This document shows positions 25,108 to 32,240 of a stretch of 40,713 nucleotides of DNA, in pieces. Location of the stretch: positions 1-40,713 of the forward strand of contig CAYNFJ010000004.1 in NCBI GenBank assembly GCA_964396505.1. Direction: 5' to 3'. This stretch comes from DQTL01 sp964396505. GTDB lineage: Bacteria > Bacteroidota > Bacteroidia > Flavobacteriales > Flavobacteriaceae. How positions within the stretch are numbered: the first letter of the stretch is position 1; each line of letters begins with the position of its first letter. The translations under genes and the position numbers were made by a program. The notes beneath the pieces were generated by a model. That model worked only from the letters and a program-made list of their open reading frames with translations. It had not been told where the DNA came from and made no database searches.

Positions 25108-25592
25108 ACTATAAATAGATATTTTGAGCCGTGCAATTTACAATATTTCTAATTTAATGCAAGGTTTTTGTAAATTTTATATTTGAATTTATCAGTACCC
25201 CTTAAACGACATCAAATCTGATTTATTATATTCAGATGCTAATATTCGAAATATATGGGTTGTTACTGAGAACAAAGATAGCATATATTGTTGTTCAAAT
25301 GTGTTAAATTCAGGGAATTGTGTTGCTGATTTTATGGGTATCCATATTCAAAATTTCAAGAATCAACGCCATAAATGTAGGTTTCTATTTTTTTAGAATC
25401 TTTATGATGCGCTACAGCACCAAGGGATGCAACCTAAAAAAAGATATTTTTTAAATGTATCTAGATACTAATAGGCTATTATGGGCGTTATTTGATAGAA
25501 TTATAGTATTATTGTATCAAGTAAGAATGGTCAGAGTTTGTCTTTCTGTTTTTATAAAATATAGGGAACAACTACGTAACGAATCAAATTAA
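25108..25592. other. 485-base intergenic region between gldJ and porU
   Basis: The longest gene-free stretch in the window. It holds the candidate gldJ promoter at its left end and must contain the porU promoter, though I see no clean TAnnTTTG near 25593. Between 25187 and 25396 the plus strand has an open frame of 69 codons with no plausible start except an internal ATG at 25334. Its translation (SDANIRNIWVVTENKDSIYC in part) matches nothing I recognise. It may be chance or the remnant of a gene. No hairpin, repeat or RNA gene that I can defend. Confidence 0.5.
25134..25162 (-). promoter_or_regulatory. Candidate gldJ promoter
   Basis: On the minus strand, TTG (25160-25162), a 19-base spacer and TAAATTG (25134-25140) approximate the TTG-N19-TAnnTTTG pattern about 30 bases before the gldJ ATG. 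Confidence 0.45.
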
Positions 25593-28500
25593 ATGAAATA
25601 TTTTCTGCTAATTAGCGCTTTTTTTATCTTAAGTTTTGCTAATGCTCAAAATGAATATTCCAAAAAAATACATTTAGATTGGAAAACCAAGCAGTTGGTG
25701 CATTCCACTCAAAATAAAACTTGGTACATGCCTTTAGTTGCCGGTAATACGGCAGATTTTGATAAAATGCTCCCTTCTTATTTTGAAAAATGGCTTGTTC
25801 CGGATCATACTGAATTGGGCCATTTTTCCGTGACTAATGTGGTGTATGAAACATTGGACGAACGTGCATTATACGATGTAAACAAGGAAAATATTCCAAG
25901 AGCTTTTCATCCGGATTTACACGTTTTATCCAATAGAAACCAAATGGAAGCGCTCCTCGAGTTTATTCCATTGGTGCGCGTTAACCATCAAATCAAAAAA
26001 ATTACCTCTTTGGAAATCCATTATAGTTTAAAACCAAAATCCATATCTAATCAAAGAAGCACTTATACCACTCACTCTGTTTTGGCTCAAGGCGATTGGT
26101 ACAAATTCAGTATTGATACAACCGGTGTCTATAAAATATCACGTTCGTTTTTGGAAAGTTTGGGAATGAGTTTTGATGGGGTCAATCCCCAAAATATTGC
26201 TATTTATGGAAATGGAGGGCAACTATTGCCCTATAGAATAGGTGATTTCAGGTATGATGATTTGGCAGAAAACGCCATTTATTTTGAAGGTGAAGATGAT
26301 GGACGTTTTGACAGCAATGATTATATTCTTTTTTATGCCAAAGGACCCGATAATTGGGTACACAATAATAGTATTAATTCAATAAAACATCAAAAAAATA
26401 TCTATACCGATAAAGCCTATTATTTTGTGACTATCAAGCAAACACCCGGAAAACGGATGCAAGAGGCCCCTCCCATTACGGCACAAGCCAATACTACTTT
26501 TACCAATTTTGATGATTTTATAGTACACGAAATTGAACAAAAAAACTTATTTGAAGCCGGACAACAATGGTTGGGAGAACGCTTTGATATTCAAAATCAA
26601 AGAAGTATTTACATGCGTTTTGACCAATTGGATGCTGCCTATCCTATTCGTGTTAAAACCCGGGCTGTAGCCGCTTCTTCGGTCGCTACCAACCTATCTG
26701 TAAAACTCAATAATCAGAATTTGTACAGCCTCTCATTGTATCCTGCATCCGGAGGGAATTTGGCACAATATCAAACCCAAACAGCCGATATGTCGGTTAG
26801 TAGTGGTGATTTGACATTTCAATTGGAATATAATAATGGAGGGGATCCATCATCAGAATGTTATTTGGATTATATAGAAGTGTTGGGAAAAAGAAAATTG
26901 ACAGTAACTGACAAGCAGTTTTCTTTTAGGAATTTTGAAGTTTTGAACAGTGCGGCTCCGGTCACTTATTCGCTTCAAAATACCGCTAGTATTAAGGCGG
27001 TTTGGGATGTGACGGATTATACCAATGCTACAATAATCAGCAATCAATCTACCGGTAATGATTTTGCTTTTAAGGCCAATGGTGGTGCACTTCGTGAATA
27101 TATTGTTGTCAATTCGCAAGATTATTTTACACCCGTTAAAGTAGGGAAAGTAAAAAACCAAAATCTGCACAGCCTACAAAATGTGGATTATGTAATTATT
27201 ACAAAAGATTTTTTAGTGAATGAGGCAGAATTATTAGCCGATTATCACAGAGAACACAGTGGTTTGAATGTTCAGGTAGTGCCTTTGTACAAAATATATA
27301 ATGAGTTTGGTTCCGGTGCCGAAGATATTACGGCCATACGTGATTTTACTAAATTTTTATACGATAACTCGCAACCTCACCTTCAATATATTATGATGTT
27401 TGGCGATGCCAGTTTTGATTTTAAAGGAATTCATTACGATAAAGGGGTTGTTCCGGCATTTGAATCATATGGTAGTTTTAATATGTCATCTTCCTTTGTA
27501 ACAGATGATTATTACGCTATTGTAAGTGATGATAACGAAGGAGATTTAGATCAGCTCAGTGTAGTTAGTCAGGATGTGGCTATTGCTAGAATACCGGTAA
27601 ATACCACTAAAGAAGCGCATGATTTAGTAAGTAAATTACTCCATTATTACAGTGAACAATCTTTTGGAGATTGGCGGAATCAGATGGTTTTAATAGCCGA
27701 TGATATTGATAAATCATCGGATGAGGATTTACAGGTAGATCAAGAAATATTAGCCGATATCATCAAGGCAAATAAACCCTTGTTGAATATTAAAAAAATA
27801 TATGCCGATGCCTTTTCTCAAGTTATTTCATCAGGTGGTTCTAGATATCCGGCGGTTAATGCCGCTTTGGGAAATTCTATAGAAACAGGAGTATTAGTGG
27901 CCGATTATTTTGGTCACGGAGGAGAAGATGGATTGGCACTGGAACGTATATTGGAAACCTCAGAAATAGAGGCTTGGAATAATTTCAATAACCTGCCACT
28001 ACTGATTGTGGTTTCGTGTGAGTTTGCCCGTTTTGACAATCCGTTACGTCCCAATACTGCCGGTGAGTTGGCTATGCGAAATTCGCATGGAGGTGCGGGT
28101 CATCACATTGCAACTGCCAGAGAAATCACCATTGGTACCGGTAATTTTATCAATCAACGTATGATGCCTTTGTTGTTGGAATTTAATGGTGAAAATAACA
28201 GTATTTCAGAGAATTTACGTCTAGTAAAAAATATGTTGTCAACCAACCAACGCTTTTTTGTGTTTTCATTTGGAGACCCGGCTATGCGCTTGGCGATTCC
28301 GAAGCCGGACATTAAATTGACTCAAATGAATGGCGTGCCGGTTAGTCAGTCATTGGATACTATTAGCGCTTTGTCTCACGTGTATTTTGACGGGATTGTC
28401 ACGCATGGGAATGGTACGATAGATACTGATTTTAATGGCGAACTATCTGTAACTATCTATGACAAACCATCGGATAAAGAGACATTGGTCAATGACGGCG

Positions 28501-29387
28501 TGGGGAGTGTCATGGTATTTGACACACAAGAAAGTAAAATATTCAGAGGGAGCGCTACGGTTACTAATGGTGCCTTTAGCTTTGATTTTGTAGCTCCAAG
28601 AGATATACGAATTGCCTACGGACAGGGAAAAATTAGTTTATATGCCGATAACGATGAGATTGATAAAGGAGGCTACAATAAAGATATAATTATCGGAGGG
28701 ATAAATGAAAATGCTCCGGAAGATAATCAGGGACCCCGGCTTCGACTCTATATGAATGACGAGTCTTTTATAGATGGCGGCACGACCAATCAATCACCTT
28801 TATTTCTCGCTTTTTTTGAAGATGAAAATGGGATTAATACTTCATTGACTTCGGTAGATCATGATATTGTAGCCACATTGGATGGTGATCAAGCCAACCC
28901 CATCATATTAAATGATTATTATACGACCGAATTAAATGATTTTACCAAAGGAAGCTTGACCTATCGTCTGCGAAACTTGGCAACAGGTTTGCATACGATT
29001 CATTTAAAAGCATATGACACTTACAATAATCCCGGCGAAGCATCGTTAAATTTTGTAGTGTTAGATGATGGAAAATTGGTGTTGGAACATGTGTTGAATT
29101 ATCCCAATCCTTTTGTAAATTATACAGAGTTTTGGTTTAATCACAATAAACCAAATGAAGCTTTGGAAGTCCAAATACAGGTGTTTACAATATCCGGGAA
29201 GTTGGTAAAAACAATCAATCAAACGGTGCAAAATACCGGAGGACTTTCTCGGGATATCCATTGGGACGGTTTAGATGATTTTGGACAAAAAATAGGTAAA
29301 GGAGTGTATGTTTACAAATTGGAAGTTACATCAACAATATCAGGATTAACTGCAAAAAAATACGAAAAATTAGTAATACTTCAATAA
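25593..29387 (+). CDS. porU: T9SS sortase-like peptidase PorU (C25, gingipain family)
   Basis: Surface cysteine protease that removes the C-terminal sorting domain of T9SS cargo and attaches it to the cell surface. 1264 residues with a signal peptide (to about NAQ, residue 19). An N-terminal region is followed by the C25 domain with DYVIITKDF (near residue 530), FGDASFDFKGI (near 605), catalytic His775 in GHGGED and Cys809 in VVSCEFARFD, so the active site looks intact. Ig-like and barrel-interaction domains follow. The end has YPNPFVNYTEFWF and KGVYVYKLEV, a type A T9SS C-terminal domain that PorU is known to keep. porV follows 95 bases later. Confidence 0.95.
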   Translation: MKYFLLISAFFILSFANAQNEYSKKIHLDWKTKQLVHSTQNKTWYMPLVAGNTADFDKMLPSYFEKWLVPDHTELGHFSVTNVVYETLDERALYDVNKENIPRAFHPDLHVLSNRNQMEALLEFIPLVRVNHQIKKITSLEIHYSLKPKSISNQRSTYTTHSVLAQGDWYKFSIDTTGVYKISRSFLESLGMSFDGVNPQNIAIYGNGGQLLPYRIGDFRYDDLAENAIYFEGEDDGRFDSNDYILFYAKGPDNWVHNNSINSIKHQKNIYTDKAYYFVTIKQTPGKRMQEAPPITAQANTTFTNFDDFIVHEIEQKNLFEAGQQWLGERFDIQNQRSIYMRFDQLDAAYPIRVKTRAVAASSVATNLSVKLNNQNLYSLSLYPASGGNLAQYQTQTADMSVSSGDLTFQLEYNNGGDPSSECYLDYIEVLGKRKLTVTDKQFSFRNFEVLNSAAPVTYSLQNTASIKAVWDVTDYTNATIISNQSTGNDFAFKANGGALREYIVVNSQDYFTPVKVGKVKNQNLHSLQNVDYVIITKDFLVNEAELLADYHREHSGLNVQVVPLYKIYNEFGSGAEDITAIRDFTKFLYDNSQPHLQYIMMFGDASFDFKGIHYDKGVVPAFESYGSFNMSSSFVTDDYYAIVSDDNEGDLDQLSVVSQDVAIARIPVNTTKEAHDLVSKLLHYYSEQSFGDWRNQMVLIADDIDKSSDEDLQVDQEILADIIKANKPLLNIKKIYADAFSQVISSGGSRYPAVNAALGNSIETGVLVADYFGHGGEDGLALERILETSEIEAWNNFNNLPLLIVVSCEFARFDNPLRPNTAGELAMRNSHGGAGHHIATAREITIGTGNFINQRMMPLLLEFNGENNSISENLRLVKNMLSTNQRFFVFSFGDPAMRLAIPKPDIKLTQMNGVPVSQSLDTISALSHVYFDGIVTHGNGTIDTDFNGELSVTIYDKPSDKETLVNDGVGSVMVFDTQESKIFRGSATVTNGAFSFDFVAPRDIRIAYGQGKISLYADNDEIDKGGYNKDIIIGGINENAPEDNQGPRLRLYMNDESFIDGGTTNQSPLFLAFFEDENGINTSLTSVDHDIVATLDGDQANPIILNDYYTTELNDFTKGSLTYRLRNLATGLHTIHLKAYDTYNNPGEASLNFVVLDDGKLVLEHVLNYPNPFVNYTEFWFNHNKPNEALEVQIQVFTISGKLVKTINQTVQNTGGLSRDIHWDGLDDFGQKIGKGVYVYKLEVTSTISGLTAKKYEKLVILQ

Positions 29388-29482
29388 ATTTGTAGATATT
29401 TGACCTCTTAATCTAGTTTTTAGACTTGAATACAACGAAAATAAGTGAATAACATATAATAATAGATTAATAAACCATAGAA

Positions 29483-30598
29483 ATGCGAAATAAAATACTA
29501 CTAATTGTCATAGCTTTTGTATTGGTAACTCCAACTATCTCTGCTCAGGATGATATCAATGCCATCACTACAGCAGCCCCATTTTTACTCATTACACCGG
29601 ATGCCCGAGCAGGCGGTATGGGTGATGTAGGAGTTGCGACCAGCCCTGATTTCAATGCACAACATCACAATCCGGCGAAAGCGGCTTTTAGCGATGCAGA
29701 ATTTGCGGTAGGTATCAATTTTACCCCTTGGATGCGAGAATTGGTAAATGATGTTTACTTAGGAGGTGTATCGGTGAGTAATAAATTAAACGATCGAAGT
29801 GCTTGGGCGGCGAGTTTTAAGTATTTTACCTTAGGCGAAATACAACTGACCGACCTGAATGGAGATCCTATTACCAAAGAAAAACCCAATGAAATGTCTA
29901 TAGATGGAACCTATGCGCTGAAACTGAGTGAATCCTTTAGTATGGGGGTTACACTACGATATATTCGTTCGGATTTTGCCCTTAAAGTCCAAAATTCTGA
30001 GTTGAGAGCGGTCAATACCTTTGGTGTTGATATATCAGGATATTATGAATCTGCTGAATCCAATTACGGTGATTTTAACGGTGTTTTTAGAGGAGGTTTT
30101 AATATATCAAATATAGGTCCTAAAATATCTTATGTAGATGGTGGCAAAGAAAATTTTATTCCTACTAACTTACGATTGGGTGCCGGTTTTGATTTTATAT
30201 TTGATGATTATAACAAAGTAGGACTTACCTTGGAAACTACAAAATTATTGGTGCCAACACCACCCAATGATTTTGATAATTCTATTGGATTTGCCGAAGG
30301 AATTTTCTCTTCTTTTTCAGATGCTCCGGGAGGTTTTAGCGAAGAGATGAAAGAATTTACTTGGGCTTTGGGTGCTGAATATTTATACAATGAATCCTTT
30401 GCTTTACGTACCGGCTATTTTCATGAAAGTAAAATAAAAGGAGCCAGACAGTTCTTTACCTTAGGTGCCGGATTTAAGTTTAAGTCCACTAACATTGATA
30501 TTTCTTACCTGTTTAACGCATCGGATATTAATAACCCGTTAGAAAACACCTTGCGATTCTCGCTAGGATTTAATTTAGGTGATTCGTATGATTATTAA
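29483..30598 (+). CDS. porV: T9SS outer-membrane cargo shuttle PorV (LptO)
   Basis: A 371-residue outer-membrane barrel of the FadL-like group that binds the C-terminal domain of T9SS cargo and takes it from the translocon to PorU. Signal peptide MRNKILLIVIAFVLVTPTIS cleaved near AQDD. The conserved start of the mature part is LLITPDARAGGMGDVGVATS with HHNPAKAAF. Repeated aromatic strands (WAASFKYFTLGEI, FALRTGYFHESK, FRLGFN-like end) make a 14-strand-type barrel likely. Order porU-porV-cdd matches flavobacteria. Confidence 0.94.
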   Translation: MRNKILLIVIAFVLVTPTISAQDDINAITTAAPFLLITPDARAGGMGDVGVATSPDFNAQHHNPAKAAFSDAEFAVGINFTPWMRELVNDVYLGGVSVSNKLNDRSAWAASFKYFTLGEIQLTDLNGDPITKEKPNEMSIDGTYALKLSESFSMGVTLRYIRSDFALKVQNSELRAVNTFGVDISGYYESAESNYGDFNGVFRGGFNISNIGPKISYVDGGKENFIPTNLRLGAGFDFIFDDYNKVGLTLETTKLLVPTPPNDFDNSIGFAEGIFSSFSDAPGGFSEEMKEFTWALGAEYLYNESFALRTGYFHESKIKGARQFFTLGAGFKFKSTNIDISYLFNASDINNPLENTLRFSLGFNLGDSYDY

Positions 30599-30609
30599 AT
30601 ATTTATTTT

Positions 30610-31092
30610 GTGAAAGAACAACAACTCAACACGCCATTTACCATCTATAATTCGCAATCCGAATTGCCGAAAGAAATTTTGGAATTGGTCAATAAAGCGA
30701 AAGAAGCCGTTGCAGAAGCCTATGCTCCTTATTCCAATTTTCATGTAGGCGCAGCTGTACTTCTGGGAAATGGTGAAATTGTAACAGGAAATAATCAAGA
30801 AAATGCGGCTTATCCTTCCGGTATGTGTGCTGAACGAGTGGCTATCTGGAGTGCGGCTTCACGCTATCCTGACGAAATAGTGAAGCGAATTGTTATCACG
30901 GTAAAATCTTCGCTGAAACAAGTAGATAAACCGGTTGCTCCTTGTGGCGCTTGTCGTCAAACTTTATTGGAATATGAGGTCAAACAAAAGGAACCCATTG
31001 AAATTTATTTTATGGGCGAAACCGGTGTTGTGATTCAAGCACATTCGCTGAGTGACCTGCTTCCCTTTGCTTTTGATCAATCTTATTTGTAA
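30610..31092 (+). CDS. cdd: Cytidine deaminase
   Basis: Zinc enzyme of pyrimidine salvage that converts cytidine and deoxycytidine to the uridine forms. 160 residues from a GTG start at 30610, 11 bases after the porV stop, so it is probably in the porV transcript. The zinc motif GMCAERVAIW (Cys-Ala-Glu) lies near residue 74, with PCGACRQ near 115. AYAPYSNFHVGAAVL near residue 40 and NAAYPSG are typical. The tetrameric form is the usual state for this size. Its place behind porV is a conserved flavobacterial neighbourhood without a known functional link. Confidence 0.95.
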   Translation: MKEQQLNTPFTIYNSQSELPKEILELVNKAKEAVAEAYAPYSNFHVGAAVLLGNGEIVTGNNQENAAYPSGMCAERVAIWSAASRYPDEIVKRIVITVKSSLKQVDKPVAPCGACRQTLLEYEVKQKEPIEIYFMGETGVVIQAHSLSDLLPFAFDQSYL

Positions 31093-31108
31093 TATTTTTG
31101 TAATTAGG

Positions 31109-31139
31109 TTTGGCTACAATGTAAAAATATGTACTTTCG
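31109..31139 (+). promoter_or_regulatory. Promoter of the KAS III-like gene
   Basis: TTTG (31109-31112), a 19-base spacer and TACTTTCG (31132-31139) fit the Bacteroidota -33/-7 layout well, with one mismatch in the -7 box. The ATG is 21 bases downstream. Confidence 0.6.
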
Positions 31140-31159
31140 TAGCTTAAATTTTTTTAATT

Positions 31160-32230
31160 ATGCCAATTAATACCGTAATTACAGGAACCGGAAGTTACAT
31201 TCCCAGTATTGTAAAAAAGAATGCCGATTTTTTAAACAATCAATTTTTAAATGAAGATGGCACTCCTTTTGAATATGATACACAAACCATTATCGAAAAA
31301 TTCAAAGCCATTACCGGAATTGAAGAAAGACGTTATGCTACGGATGATTTGAATTCTTCTGATTTAGGATATTTAGCTGCCGAAGCGGCCATTAAAGATG
31401 CCGGAATAGACAGGGAAGAATTGGATTATATCATTTTGGCTCATAATTTTGGAGATGTCAAGAGAACGGCTATTCAAAGTGATATTTTACCCAGTTTAGC
31501 ATCCCGTGTCAAACATAGATTGGGTATCAAAAATCCGGATTGTGTGGCGTATGATATCTTATTCGGGTGTCCGGGTTGGGTAGAAGGCTTGATTCAAGCT
31601 CATGCATTTATCAAAGCCGGTATGGCAAAAAAAATTCTGGTAATAGGTTCTGAAACCCTGTCCAGAGTTGTAGATCCGAACGACCGGGATGCTATGATTT
31701 ACTCTGACGGCGCCGGAGCAACCGTGGTAGAAGCCAAGGAAGAAAATTTTAAAAGAGGTGTGCTTAGCAGTGCTACTCGTACCGATACTTATGAAGAAGC
31801 ATACTATTTATTCTTTGGTAAATCCTATGATAAAAATAAAGATCCGGATGTGCGATATATTAAAATGTTTGGTAGAAAAATATATGAATATGCACTGAAC
31901 AATGTGCCAGTTGCAATGAAAGCCGCATTGGATAAAACAGCCGTTGATATTCATCGATTGAAAAAAGTATTTATTCATCAAGCCAATGAAAAAATGGATG
32001 AGGCAATTATCAAACGTTTCTTTAGACAATATAAAGTTCCTACACCGGACAAGGTAATGCCTATGAGTATTCATCTATTGGGGAATAGTTCGGTAGCTAC
32101 AGTTCCTACCTTATATGATCAAGTAGTCAAAGGAAAACTAGCAGAACAAGAAGTGCATAAAGATGATATTATTATGTTTGCTTCTGTAGGTGCCGGAATG
32201 AATATCAATGCGGTTATTTATAAGGTGTAA
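31160..32230 (+). CDS. 3-oxoacyl-ACP synthase III family protein
   Basis: A 356-residue thiolase-fold condensing enzyme, cytosolic. The catalytic triad is present: Cys in DILFGCPGW (near residue 137), His in VFIHQANEKMD (near 275) and Asn in LLGNSSVATVP (near 315). The start TGTGSYIPSIVKKNADF, the GIEERRYA motif and the end VGAGMNINAVIYKV are typical of FabH-like enzymes. An N-terminal NNQFLNEDGTPFEYDTQTI insertion and the length (FabH is about 320) set it apart from housekeeping FabH, so I do not name it fabH. Possible roles are fatty-acid initiation or a secondary lipid; not decidable here. Convergent with the next gene, stops 6 bases apart. Confidence 0.87.
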   Translation: MPINTVITGTGSYIPSIVKKNADFLNNQFLNEDGTPFEYDTQTIIEKFKAITGIEERRYATDDLNSSDLGYLAAEAAIKDAGIDREELDYIILAHNFGDVKRTAIQSDILPSLASRVKHRLGIKNPDCVAYDILFGCPGWVEGLIQAHAFIKAGMAKKILVIGSETLSRVVDPNDRDAMIYSDGAGATVVEAKEENFKRGVLSSATRTDTYEEAYYLFFGKSYDKNKDPDVRYIKMFGRKIYEYALNNVPVAMKAALDKTAVDIHRLKKVFIHQANEKMDEAIIKRFFRQYKVPTPDKVMPMSIHLLGNSSVATVPTLYDQVVKGKLAEQEVHKDDIIMFASVGAGMNINAVIYKV

Positions 32231-32240
32231 ACCGGTTTAC
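32227..32240. repeat. 14-base perfect palindrome holding both convergent stop codons
   Basis: GTAAACCGGTTTAC contains the TAA of the KAS III-like gene (32228-32230) and, on the other strand, the TAA of the next gene (32237-32239). Confidence 0.6.
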
